Positions 19,087 through 28,150 of a stretch of DNA of 64,000 nt are shown piece by piece; the first letter of the stretch is position 1; each line of letters starts with the position of its first letter. The notes under the pieces are model-generated. The model saw only the letters and a list, made by a program, of their open reading frames with translations, searched no databases and was not told the DNA's origin. This stretch comes from Sphingobacteriales bacterium (GTDB lineage Bacteria > Bacteroidota > Bacteroidia > Chitinophagales > JADIYW01). The translations under genes were made by a program, and so were the position numbers. The DNA lies in NCBI GenBank assembly GCA_016699615.1, contig CP064984.1, forward strand, positions 1,116,001 to 1,180,000, written 5' to 3'.

Positions 19087-20199
19087 TTAAGAATTTATAT
19101 AATGCAATATAGAATATATTTTCATAAACTCAAAATTATGGCTTTTAAAATTACCTATAATATAGTAGTTATTTAGAAAAATGCTTACTAATATTGGAAC
19201 TAAAAAAAAATATGTCTTTATTCTAACTTTATTATATGTAACACAAACTAATAATAATATACTAAACATTGTATAACTAATACTTCTTGTAATATCTTCA
19301 ACTGTATACATATAAAGTAACTGTGATATATAAAATACAGAAAATAACGCTACATATAATACTTTCTTTTTTGTTGAAATATTTATATATATTATAAAAA
19401 ACAATACACATAATACAATTCCTTTATATGTGTAAACGATTGGAGTGACTATATATTTTATATTTTTTATAAATAAAATTATTTCACCTAATTGAAATGT
19501 CTGAATAATTTTTAATCCAAAAAAATACCCCAATACAAATCTTAAAATAGCATACAACATTACTATAAATACATATGTTATGATATTCTTGCACAAATAT
19601 TTATAGTTCTTTTCTTCTAATATATTGTGGTTTAAAATTATAAAAACACTTACTGAAGCAATAATTGATCGTTCATCTACAAAGAATGATAAAAAGAGTA
19701 GACTATATTTAATTATATAATTATCAATAATCAACACCCACAACAACAATAAAAATGCTATCGAATCGAAATAAGGAAAAAGTTGAGTAAATGAATTTGT
19801 AAAGTAAGTAAGTGAAAAGAGTATTACAAAACAATACGAGTGATTTCTTCTAATACCATATTTCAAGAAAAACTTATGCAAAGAATATAAAAAAATTGGT
19901 TGTAAAAGAAATTGTATATATATCATTTCTTTTACATTTAAATTAAACACTTTACAAAATATTGGCACAAACAATCTGAACGAAGTATTATAAAAATGAT
20001 TGTCTAAACCTGAATAATTATTTGTAATTACATTTACTTGACTAAATGGATGAATAATTACTAAATCATATATTTGATATGCTGATTTTAGAAAAAATTC
20101 CCAATTGTAATTTGGAAAACAAAAACAAAATGAAAAAATGGAAATAAGAAAAACAATTAAAAATTCATTGTTTTTTATTTTTTGAATAATTTCTGTCAT
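19087..20199 (-). CDS. multi-spanning membrane protein of unknown function
   Basis: 370 residues, dominated by roughly nine to eleven hydrophobic segments with few charged residues, and almost entirely A/T at third codon positions. Motifs that stand out are FFVDERS after about the fourth segment and RSISYTMFSI near the end. The arrangement recalls polytopic surface-polymer enzymes such as GT-C-type glycosyltransferases, but no catalytic signature is convincing and I do not recognise the family. It lies ten bases upstream of the PQQ-propeller lipoprotein and nine bases downstream of gldB, so all three could be one transcript. Confidence 0.7.
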   Translation of the reverse strand: MTEIIQKIKNNEFLIVFLISIFSFCFCFPNYNWEFFLKSAYQIYDLVIIHPFSQVNVITNNYSGLDNHFYNTSFRLFVPIFCKVFNLNVKEMIYIQFLLQPIFLYSLHKFFLKYGIRRNHSYCFVILFSLTYFTNSFTQLFPYFDSIAFLLLLWVLIIDNYIIKYSLLFLSFFVDERSIIASVSVFIILNHNILEEKNYKYLCKNIITYVFIVMLYAILRFVLGYFFGLKIIQTFQLGEIILFIKNIKYIVTPIVYTYKGIVLCVLFFIIYINISTKKKVLYVALFSVFYISQLLYMYTVEDITRSISYTMFSILLLVCVTYNKVRIKTYFFLVPILVSIFLNNYYIIGNFKSHNFEFMKIYSILHYINS

Positions 20200-20208
20200 T
20201 CAAACTTT

Positions 20209-21201
20209 TTATGGTTTATAATTTGCTGCTTCTAATATTTTTTGACTTTCTTTATTGCTAATGAGTTGTTTTAATGTTGTATTAGGATTGTTTTTCATAT
20301 AATTTCTAATAATCTGCCAGCCTAGCCACGCACCTACTCTTCCTGGTGATGTTTCTGGCATTCCGTATGTGCTTGGTGCATCTTCAACATATTTTATATA
20401 GTCAGGTTTAGTTTCGTACAGTAGTTTTTTATCTAAGAAATATCCCCAAATTTGTCTTTGGTTGTTCTCGCACCACTCATATTGTTGTTTTGTATATCTT
20501 ATAATATCTTCTTGTTTGGTTTTGGGCAACATACTTTCTATAAAATATAATATTTTGCCATATACTATTATTTTATCTAACAAAGTTGATTGTGCTGATG
20601 GTGCATCAATTTGGTTGGTTGCCATGACATTCATAGCTTGTATTGCTAAAAATGGCTTATCTAAACTATATAATTGGTAATCGTGAAAGAAGTTTGGATA
20701 GTAAATATATTTTGGCCCTAAGTAATCATCGATACAAATACCTAATAAACTATCGCCGAAAGTAAATGCTGGAAATCCTGCAAATTCTGTAATACATGTA
20801 TAAACTTTTGGAATAGGTTTTTCTGGAAAATAGCTTTTAAAATTTACAAATGCTTCTGTCAATTCTTTTTCTAAAAAATCTAAATTAGGATATTTTTTCA
20901 TTACACTATCATACAAACCAAGCATATTTGGTTTGGTGATAAAATCTCTGACAATTTGTTGTTGTTGTGCATCGTTTCCCATTCTAGGAAATTCCATTAC
21001 AAAATTGTAATAGGCATTAAACATCATTGGATGTTGTTGTTGTAATTTTTTTAGTTCGCTAGGAATATCATTAGGATTCATAGCGTACCAATCTTTTTCA
21101 AAACGATAGATTTTGATATCAACTTCTGATTTTTTTACTTCTATTTCTTTCTTTGGTTTGTTTTTCTGCTGCTCGCAAGTACATGAAGAAATAAGAAACA
21201 A
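20209..21201 (-). CDS. gldB: gliding-motility lipoprotein GldB-like
   Basis: The protein resembles GldB, a lipoprotein required for gliding in Flavobacterium and widespread in Bacteroidota, with its RFEKDWYAMN, TEFAGFPAF, YLGPKYIYYPN and ETSPGRVGAWLGWQIIRNYM segments. Residues ISSCTC give the lipobox. The only in-frame start is a TTG at 21201, which leaves just six residues before the Cys and no basic residues. Upstream codons, in the same frame, encode the missing signal (KIKYFLYITTVLFLISSC), and an ATG sits at 21239 but one base out of frame across a five-base T run (21231-21235). A -7 box precedes that ATG. The true start is therefore probably 21239 with a lost base. nadE is divergent, as often seen near gldB. 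Confidence 0.85.
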   Translation of the reverse strand: MFLISSCTCEQQKNKPKKEIEVKKSEVDIKIYRFEKDWYAMNPNDIPSELKKLQQQHPMMFNAYYNFVMEFPRMGNDAQQQQIVRDFITKPNMLGLYDSVMKKYPNLDFLEKELTEAFVNFKSYFPEKPIPKVYTCITEFAGFPAFTFGDSLLGICIDDYLGPKYIYYPNFFHDYQLYSLDKPFLAIQAMNVMATNQIDAPSAQSTLLDKIIVYGKILYFIESMLPKTKQEDIIRYTKQQYEWCENNQRQIWGYFLDKKLLYETKPDYIKYVEDAPSTYGMPETSPGRVGAWLGWQIIRNYMKNNPNTTLKQLISNKESQKILEAANYKP

Positions 21202-21252
21202 AACAGTAGTAATGTATAAGAAATACTTAATTTTTGCATCTATAATTTTTCA

Positions 21253-21260
21253 CAAATGTA
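21253..21260 (-). promoter_or_regulatory. -7 box of gldB
   Basis: TACATTTG on minus matches TAnnTTTG. It ends 13 bases before the ATG at 21239 but 51 bases before the in-frame TTG at 21201, supporting the ATG as the natural start. Confidence 0.45.
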
Positions 21261-21316
21261 AAGAATAGATTTCTTAATATTGATTTTAGAAACAAAAAAT
21301 AACTTATTTTTAGGCT

Positions 21317-22984
21317 ATGAAGATTGCATTAGCTCAGCAAAATTATATGATTGGAGATTTCGAGGGAAATTTTCAGAAGATAAAAAACGCCATTGAAATT
21401 GCTATTACACAAGCAGCAGATTTGATTCTATTTCCAGAATTGGCAATATGTGGTTATCCTCCACGTGATTTTTTAGAATTTAATCATTTTATACAACAGT
21501 GTGAAATTGATATACAAAAAATATGTGCTATTGCTCAAGATAAGATTGCTGTGGTAGTTGGTGCGCCATCTCGAAATCCAACTAAGAATGGAAAAGATTT
21601 GTATAATTCTGCCTATTTCATTGCTGATGGAAGTGTACAATATATTGCACATAAAACCTTATTGCCAACTTATGATGTTTTTGATGAGTATAGATATTTT
21701 GAGCCAAATACTAATTTTAATTTAGTAAGCTACAAAGGAAAGAAAATTGCACTTTCCATCTGTGAAGATATTTGGGATACTGGCGTAGAAAATCCATTGT
21801 ATAAGATAAATCCTATTGCTGAATTGGCAAAAATGCAACCTGATATTTTATTGAATCTATCAGCATCGCCGTTTAATTATAGACAAGCCAAAAAGCGTAT
21901 TGATGTTGTAAGAAACAATGCTACTCAATTTAATATTCCTGTTTTTTATTGTAATCATGTTGGTGCGCAAACAGAATTAATTTTTGATGGTGGCAGTATT
22001 GTAATGGATGCCAAAGGCAATCTGATTGATGAGATGGCATATTTTGAAGAACAAATTTCTGTTTATGAATTAAAATCATCTTCGGAAATAGAAAAAACAT
22101 TTTCTACAAAAACAAATCAGCATCAACCTACAAAAAATGAGATACAATTGATACATGATGCTTTGGTTTGTGGCATTAGAGATTATTTTAAGAAATTAGG
22201 ATTTAAGAAAGCAATTTTAGGCTTAAGTGGTGGTGTAGACTCAGCATTGACTTTGGTTTTGGCTGTGCGTGCATTAGGTGCAGAAAATGTTTGGAGTATT
22301 TTAATGCCTTCGCAGTTTTCTACCAATCATTCTGTAGATGATAGTTTGAAATTAGTGGAGAAATTAGGTTCGCCACATAAAATTATTCCAATAAAAGAAG
22401 TATTTGATGTATATGAAAATATTCTTAGTCCACATTTTGACAATAAGCCATTTGATGTAACTGAAGAAAATTTGCAAGCAAGAATACGTGGAAACTATTT
22501 GATGGCATTGAGCAACAAACATGGTTATATTTTGCTAAATACTACGAATAAAAGTGAAGCTGCTGTTGGCTATGGTACTTTGTATGGTGATATGTGTGGT
22601 GGCTTGGCTGTATTGGCTGATGTATATAAAACTCAGATTTATAAAGTATGTGAATACATCAATGAGCAGGAAGAAATAATACCTAAGCATATACTAACAA
22701 AAGCACCAAGTGCAGAACTTAGACACGACCAAAAAGACTCTGATTCTTTGCCTGATTATGGTGTATTGGATAAAGTTTTGTATGAATATATTGAAAATAG
22801 AAAAGGTCCAGATGAAATTGAAAATATTTTAGGATATGATGATGCGTTGGTAACAAGAATTTTAAAATTGGTGAATAGAGCAGAATTTAAACGCCACCAA
22901 ACGCCACCAATTTTGAGAGTATCGCCGAAGGCATTTGGAAGTGGAAGAAGATTGCCTATTGTTGGGAAATATTTGGAGCAATAA
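21317..22984 (+). CDS. nadE: glutamine-dependent NAD+ synthase
   Basis: Converts nicotinic-acid adenine dinucleotide to NAD+ using ATP and ammonia released from glutamine. Two domains are visible: an N-terminal nitrilase-type glutaminase at about 1-260 (FPELAICGYPPRDF with the catalytic Glu, the Lys in HKTLLPTYDVFDEYRYF, and the Cys in LSICEDIWD) and a C-terminal ATP-pyrophosphatase at about 270-555 (LGLSGGVDSAL loop, NKSEAAVGYGTLYGD). Length 555 is typical of the two-domain bacterial enzyme of this group. It is transcribed away from gldB. Confidence 0.97.
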   Translation: MKIALAQQNYMIGDFEGNFQKIKNAIEIAITQAADLILFPELAICGYPPRDFLEFNHFIQQCEIDIQKICAIAQDKIAVVVGAPSRNPTKNGKDLYNSAYFIADGSVQYIAHKTLLPTYDVFDEYRYFEPNTNFNLVSYKGKKIALSICEDIWDTGVENPLYKINPIAELAKMQPDILLNLSASPFNYRQAKKRIDVVRNNATQFNIPVFYCNHVGAQTELIFDGGSIVMDAKGNLIDEMAYFEEQISVYELKSSSEIEKTFSTKTNQHQPTKNEIQLIHDALVCGIRDYFKKLGFKKAILGLSGGVDSALTLVLAVRALGAENVWSILMPSQFSTNHSVDDSLKLVEKLGSPHKIIPIKEVFDVYENILSPHFDNKPFDVTEENLQARIRGNYLMALSNKHGYILLNTTNKSEAAVGYGTLYGDMCGGLAVLADVYKTQIYKVCEYINEQEEIIPKHILTKAPSAELRHDQKDSDSLPDYGVLDKVLYEYIENRKGPDEIENILGYDDALVTRILKLVNRAEFKRHQTPPILRVSPKAFGSGRRLPIVGKYLEQ

Positions 22985-22991
22985 TTTTTCA

Positions 22992-23462
22992 ATGTCAATT
23001 TTTAATAATAAAAAACATTTCTTACATCAATATATAAGCTATATTGAATCAACTGGAATTGATGGTAAGAATGGTGGATTTAATCAATTTTTATCTGAAT
23101 TAGGTATATCTACTATTGGAACATATTGGGATTTTGACCATTCGGTAATTGATTGGAATAACACAAAAAATCATCATCAGTTTTATTTTGATTATATTGA
23201 TAATAATGCTGAAATAACTAATTTTTTAAAGAATAGTGATTTATCAAATTCTGGATTTCTTTTTACTTGGCTTGATTGGAATGATCCAATTATTAAAATA
23301 AAGACTATTGACTTTATAGAAAACTGGGAAGCATTTTATCGTGCGAGTGTTGAAGGAATGGTACTTACAACTACTGATGGTAAATTCTATTTAGAATTTA
23401 CAAATGATTGGAAATATCACCTAAATAGTAATTTTGAAATCAAATCTAATACAAGTAAGTAA
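22992..23462 (+). CDS. unrecognised small acidic protein
   Basis: 156 residues from the ATG at 22992, seven bases after the nadE stop; an upstream in-frame start inside nadE was rejected. No signal peptide or membrane segment. It is rich in Asn, Asp, Trp, Phe and Tyr (for instance TYWDFDHSVIDWNN, FTWLDWNDPI, FIENWEAFYRASVEG). The composition and the single-domain look recall small immunity-type or SMI1-like proteins, but I cannot place it in a family. Its position after nadE may make it cotranscribed. Function unknown. Confidence 0.65.
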   Translation: MSIFNNKKHFLHQYISYIESTGIDGKNGGFNQFLSELGISTIGTYWDFDHSVIDWNNTKNHHQFYFDYIDNNAEITNFLKNSDLSNSGFLFTWLDWNDPIIKIKTIDFIENWEAFYRASVEGMVLTTTDGKFYLEFTNDWKYHLNSNFEIKSNTSK

Positions 23463-23494
23463 AGATTATATTAAAATATATTTTATAACTTAAT

Positions 23495-24955
23495 TTAATA
23501 GAATTTCATATAGCTATCTTTAACTGAGCCAAAATTCATATCTATTGCTTCAAGAATGTAATTTTGTTTTACTAGCCATGGTTCTTTTTTACCTTGGCTT
23601 GGTAGAATTCCTGCTTCCATTGCTCGTTTTATATATCCTGGTTGGAAATCAAACATTGGTCTAGTTTCTAATTTTCTATCACTTTTAGTTACAAATATTT
23701 TCTTTCCAGATTTTTCTGTTTCATTTATTAATCTACAAAAATAGGTAGATACTAAATCTGCTCTCAAGGTCCAAGATGCGTTTGTATAGCCAAATACAAA
23801 TACAAAATTAGGTATGTCTTTTATCATCATGCCTTTGTACACAATTGCTTCTTTTGGATTATACTGTTTGCCATCTACAAATGCTTTTATGCCTCCAATC
23901 AGTTGTAGCTCCAAACCTGTTGCTGTAATAATGATATCTGCTTTTAATTCTTTTCCTGATTTTAGTAATATTCCATCTTTGGTAAACGTGTCAATTTGGT
24001 CTGTAACTACGCTTGCTTTGCCTTTTTTAATTGCTTTAAACAAATCACCATTTGGTACTGCACATAGTCTTTCGTCCCAAGGATTGTAATTTGGTGTAAA
24101 GTGCTTTTGTATATCATAATCTGATGGTAATTGTTTTTTTGCATTTTTAATGAAAAAGTTTTTCATCATTTCTGGTTGATTTCTACTCAATGCATATTGA
24201 ATTACTGTAATGCCCAAATGTGCAGTCCTGTTTATATTGTACATTATATCTGGTGGTAGTAGTTCGTTCATTTTTTTTGGAAACAAACTTCTATTTGGTA
24301 CACTTACTACATATGTTGGCGAACGCTGCAACATAGTAATGTGTTTTACTTTGTCTGCCATTGCTGGTACTAAGGTAACTGCTGTGGCACCACTACCAAT
24401 AACTACAACTTCTTTGTCTTTATAGTCTAAATCTTCTGGCCACAATTGTGGATGAATGATTTTGCCTTTGAATTTTTCTCTGCCTTTAAACTCTGGCGTA
24501 AATCCATGGTCGTATTTATAATAACCCATGCAAGAATGAATATAATTGCATGTGTAGGTGACTGTCTTTTTTGTTTTTGAATTTTCGCATATTATCGTCC
24601 AAAGGTTTTCATTGCTGTCCCAATGTGCTTCTATAACTTTTGTATCATAATGAATGTTTGATGTTACATTATTTTCTTCTGCTGTTTCTTTAATATAATT
24701 TAGAATATCTGGTCCATCTGCAATAGATTTTGGATTAGTCCATGGTTTGAAATTATAGCCTAATGTGTACATATCTGAATCTGAGCGAATGCCTGGATAT
24801 TTAAACAAATCCCAAGTGCCACCCATTGATGATCTGGCTTCTAAAATAGCGTATGATTTTTTTGGACAGTTTTTTTGTAGATGGCATGCTGCACCAATTC
24901 CTGACAAGCCTGCGCCCATTATAATGACATCAAAATGTGAAGCGTTATTTTTCAT
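23495..24955 (-). CDS. flavin-containing monooxygenase with Baeyer-Villiger fingerprint
   Basis: An FAD/NADPH monooxygenase of 486 residues. The FAD-binding GAGLSG is at 14-19 and the NADPH-binding GSGATA at 187-192. Between them lies the type I Baeyer-Villiger fingerprint F-x-G-x3-H-x3-W-P (Phe162, Gly164, His168, Trp172, Pro173). Members insert oxygen next to ketones or hydroxylate related substrates; the substrate cannot be told. ATSGL-like late motif is present as ATGLELQ near residue 345. No signal peptide. It stands alone between converging nadE-side genes and metF. Confidence 0.9.
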   Translation of the reverse strand: MKNNASHFDVIIMGAGLSGIGAACHLQKNCPKKSYAILEARSSMGGTWDLFKYPGIRSDSDMYTLGYNFKPWTNPKSIADGPDILNYIKETAEENNVTSNIHYDTKVIEAHWDSNENLWTIICENSKTKKTVTYTCNYIHSCMGYYKYDHGFTPEFKGREKFKGKIIHPQLWPEDLDYKDKEVVVIGSGATAVTLVPAMADKVKHITMLQRSPTYVVSVPNRSLFPKKMNELLPPDIMYNINRTAHLGITVIQYALSRNQPEMMKNFFIKNAKKQLPSDYDIQKHFTPNYNPWDERLCAVPNGDLFKAIKKGKASVVTDQIDTFTKDGILLKSGKELKADIIITATGLELQLIGGIKAFVDGKQYNPKEAIVYKGMMIKDIPNFVFVFGYTNASWTLRADLVSTYFCRLINETEKSGKKIFVTKSDRKLETRPMFDFQPGYIKRAMEAGILPSQGKKEPWLVKQNYILEAIDMNFGSVKDSYMKFY

Positions 24956-25068
24956 ATAGCGTAATTTTATGTAATAAAAATACTACTCTATATTTGAAAT
25001 ACACTTAGCAATTGTAAAAAAAAATTACTTAATAACTAAAATATTCTATTTAAGAAGAAAGTATAAAA

Positions 25069-26025
25069 TTATACTGTAGCTTGGCAAATTCTCGATATCG
25101 TTTTTACATCGCCCATAGTATAAAAATGTAGGCATGGTACGCCAAACTCAATAAGTGCTTTGCTTTGTTGTATACACCATTCTATTCCTAATTCTTTTAC
25201 ATCAGCATCATCTTTACATTTTTTTGCTTCTCTTACTAAATCATCTGGCAAATCTATATAAAAGGCAGATGGTATAGAATTGAGTTGTCCTAAACGTGTG
25301 ATTGGTTTTATACCTGGAATGATTGGTACATTAATATCTATTTTTCTACAATCATTTACAAACTTAAAATAGGCTTCATTGTCAAAAAACATTTGTGTTA
25401 CAATGTAGTCTGCGCCAGCGTCTATTTTTTTCTTTAAGTATTGTAAATCTTGTTCGTAATTGGCTGCTTCAAAATGTTTTTCTGGATAACCAGCAACACC
25501 AATACAAAAATCTGTTTTTACTGGATTGATTAAATCTTCATCTAAGTAAGACCCATTATTCATATGATTGATTTGCTCTACCAAATCTACTGCAAATGCG
25601 TGTCCGTCTGGTTCTGGAACAAATTTTTTCTCAAGTTTTCTGGCATCACCACGTAATGCTAATATATTTTCAATTCCTAAGAAACCTAAGTCTATCAATG
25701 CATTTTCTGTTTCTTCTTTGCTAAATCCTCCACATAAAAAATGAGGAACAGCTTCTACATTGTATCTATACTTTATTGCTGCGCATATACCAACTGTGCC
25801 TGGTCTTTTTCTAACTGCTATTTTTTCGAAATATCCTTCAGGATTTTGTTTGTATTCAAACTCTTCTCTGTGGTAAGTTACATCAATAAATGGTGGTTTA
25901 AATTCCATCAAAGGATCTAGTACTTTTGTAATAGATTCTATGCTTTTACCTTTTAATGGTGGTAAAATTTCAAATGATACTAAGTTATGTCCTTTATTGT
26001 TTTCTAATATTTCTGTAATCTTCAT
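25069..26025 (-). CDS. metF: methylenetetrahydrofolate reductase
   Basis: Reduces 5,10-methylene- to 5-methyl-tetrahydrofolate, the methyl donor used by MetH. The FAD-dependent barrel is recognisable from VSFEILPPLKG with the catalytic Glu, VTYHREEF, LALRGD and DYIVTQMFFDN. The ATG at 26025 gives 318 residues, the usual length; an in-frame start 36 bases upstream would add an unconserved hydrophobic tail and was rejected. It may be the last gene after the ABC exporter and DUF4834 genes (52-base gap). It has no S-box of its own, unlike the metH pair. Confidence 0.96.
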   Translation of the reverse strand: MKITEILENNKGHNLVSFEILPPLKGKSIESITKVLDPLMEFKPPFIDVTYHREEFEYKQNPEGYFEKIAVRKRPGTVGICAAIKYRYNVEAVPHFLCGGFSKEETENALIDLGFLGIENILALRGDARKLEKKFVPEPDGHAFAVDLVEQINHMNNGSYLDEDLINPVKTDFCIGVAGYPEKHFEAANYEQDLQYLKKKIDAGADYIVTQMFFDNEAYFKFVNDCRKIDINVPIIPGIKPITRLGQLNSIPSAFYIDLPDDLVREAKKCKDDADVKELGIEWCIQQSKALIEFGVPCLHFYTMGDVKTISRICQATV

Positions 26026-26077
26026 TGCTAAAAAATAATCAGCAAAGATATAAAAATGCAACTAAATGATATAATAA

Positions 26078-26269
26078 TTATTTGAGTTCTTCATAATCAA
26101 TATCTTCAGCATCATCAAAAATATGATTATTGGTGTTTTCTTGTGTTTGGTTGTTATTTCGTTGTGGTGTTTCTTTAGGTACTTCTTTTTGTTTTTTTGT
26201 ACCAAATATTTCTTTAATTATTTTATATCCTAATAGAAATATGATGATATATTTAAGGACTTTTAGCAT
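26078..26269 (-). CDS. DUF4834-like small membrane protein
   Basis: 63 residues: one N-terminal membrane helix (VLKYIIIFLLGY, residues 4-15), a basic KKQK stretch, a Gln/Asn-rich linker and the acidic DAEDIDYEEL end that is typical of the Bacteroidota DUF4834 family. Function unknown. It lies 27 bases downstream of the ABC exporter and 52 bases upstream of metF. Confidence 0.75.
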   Translation of the reverse strand: MLKVLKYIIIFLLGYKIIKEIFGTKKQKEVPKETPQRNNNQTQENTNNHIFDDAEDIDYEELK

Positions 26270-26296
26270 AATACTACAAAGATAAAGAATAAATTA

Positions 26297-28042
26297 TTAT
26301 AATTTTCTTTCGCCTATTTGTTGTCGCCACATGGCATAGTACAATCCTTTTTCTTCTATCAATTTAGCATGGTTCCCATCTTCAACTATTTTACCTTTTT
26401 CTAGAACAAATATCTTTTGTGCATGCATAATGGTTGATAGTCTATGTGCAATAAGTATTACAATGCGATTTTTTTGATTGGATATTTGTTGTATTGTTTG
26501 CGTTATTGCTTCTTCAGTTAATGAATCTAATGCTGATGTTGCTTCATCAAATACTAAGATATTTGGCTTTCTGAGTAATGCTCTTGCAATAGACAATCTT
26601 TGTTTTTCGCCACCAGATAATTTCATTCCACCTTCTCCAATTATTGTATCTATACCTTCTTCACTACGTGATAAAATACTATTGCACGATGCCTGACTTA
26701 ATGCTTCATTCATTTCTTCTAAGGTAGCACTTGGATTTACAAACAACATATTTTGTCTGATGGTACCTGCAAATAGCTGTGTATCTTGGCTTACAAAGCT
26801 GATTTGTTTTCTAATATTATCTTTATGAATATGATTACTATCTACATTGTTGTAAAGTATTTCTCCAAATTCTGTTTGATATAATCCTACTAATAGTTTT
26901 ACCAATGTACTTTTTCCTGAACCAGATGGACCAACGAATGCAAATGTATTTCCTTTTTGAATAGTGAAATTTATATTCTCTAAAGCAAAATATGTTGCAC
27001 TTTGATGTTTGAATGATACATTTCTGAATTCTAAGTTTTCTATATTATCAATTACTACTGGTACTTCTGGCGATGATTCTATTGGCTTAGAAAGTAAATT
27101 TGTAAAATTACTTAATGATGCTTGTGTTTCTCTATAGCTCAAAATCACATTTCCCATTTCTTGTAATGGATTAAAAATAAAGAAAGAGAAAAACTGTAAA
27201 GTCATTAATTTTCCAACTGTTAGATAGTCTTTAAAAATTAAATATAATAGTGTAAATAAAATTGCCTGTCTTAGAAAATTTACTATTGTACCTTGAATGA
27301 ATGCAATACTTCTAAGTTGCTTTACCTTTGTAAGTTCTAATTCTAATATATCTTGTGTGGTACGGTTTAGTCTATTAATTTCTTGTTCTGTAAGTCCTAA
27401 ACTTTTTATCAATTCTATGTTTCTCAAACTTTCTGTGGTTGCGCCAGCTAGCCTATTGGTTTGTTGTACAATGTTGGTTTGTACTTTTTTTATTTTTTTA
27501 GATAATATATTTATTACTGTAACTAAAACAAACGAAGCCACAAAATATACTAAAATTATTAATGGATAAATTTGTAATGAATATATAATTACAAATACAA
27601 TACCTACGATTGCAAAATAGACAACATTCATAAAGTTGAGTACAAATCGTTCGATGTCTGTTTTTACTCTTTGTAGAATATTTAAAGTCTCTCCACTTCT
27701 TTGGTCTTCAAATGCTTGATATGGAAGATTCATAGCATGTTCCAATCCATCAGTATATATATTGGTGCCAACTTTTTGAATAATTAGATTAGTTGTGTAA
27801 TCTTGAAATGCTTTAGCAATTCTACTTACCATGGCTACACCTATTAAGCATAGAAAAAGTACACCAGCACCTTTTATGAATTCTACTTGAGTATATTCAT
27901 CTGTTTTTGTAGCATAATTGTCGATTATTTTACCTAATAATATTGGATCTAATAATGCAAATCCTTGATTAATTGTAGCCAAAATAAATGTAAGTACAAC
28001 TAATGATTTATGTTTTTTTAAGTATAGTAACAGCGTATTCAC
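26297..28042 (-). CDS. ABC exporter, fused permease and ATPase
   Basis: 581 residues: a six-helix type IV exporter membrane domain at about 1-315 and a nucleotide-binding domain at about 335-575. Walker A is GPSGSGKST near 370, the signature LSGGEKQR, Walker B ILVFDEATSALD, and the switch His in IAHRLS. It acts as a homodimer or heterodimer in the inner membrane to export lipids, drugs or peptides; the substrate is unknown. The start is GTG at 28042, four bases after a -7 box. It heads a possible transcript with DUF4834 and metF. Confidence 0.93.
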   Translation of the reverse strand: MNTLLLYLKKHKSLVVLTFILATINQGFALLDPILLGKIIDNYATKTDEYTQVEFIKGAGVLFLCLIGVAMVSRIAKAFQDYTTNLIIQKVGTNIYTDGLEHAMNLPYQAFEDQRSGETLNILQRVKTDIERFVLNFMNVVYFAIVGIVFVIIYSLQIYPLIILVYFVASFVLVTVINILSKKIKKVQTNIVQQTNRLAGATTESLRNIELIKSLGLTEQEINRLNRTTQDILELELTKVKQLRSIAFIQGTIVNFLRQAILFTLLYLIFKDYLTVGKLMTLQFFSFFIFNPLQEMGNVILSYRETQASLSNFTNLLSKPIESSPEVPVVIDNIENLEFRNVSFKHQSATYFALENINFTIQKGNTFAFVGPSGSGKSTLVKLLVGLYQTEFGEILYNNVDSNHIHKDNIRKQISFVSQDTQLFAGTIRQNMLFVNPSATLEEMNEALSQASCNSILSRSEEGIDTIIGEGGMKLSGGEKQRLSIARALLRKPNILVFDEATSALDSLTEEAITQTIQQISNQKNRIVILIAHRLSTIMHAQKIFVLEKGKIVEDGNHAKLIEEKGLYYAMWRQQIGERKL

Positions 28043-28046
28043 GCAA

Positions 28047-28054
28047 CAAAACTA
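28047..28054 (-). promoter_or_regulatory. -7 box of the ABC exporter gene, four bases from the GTG
   Basis: TAGTTTTG on minus matches TAnnTTTG; the start codon begins four bases later, so a leaderless transcript is implied. Confidence 0.4.
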
Positions 28055-28150
28055 CATATTTAGTGCTAATATTTCTGAAATTCAATCTTATTAAGTCTAA
28101 AATAATTTTATTTTACATATTTTGGACTCCAATCAAGTTTTATTTTAAAA

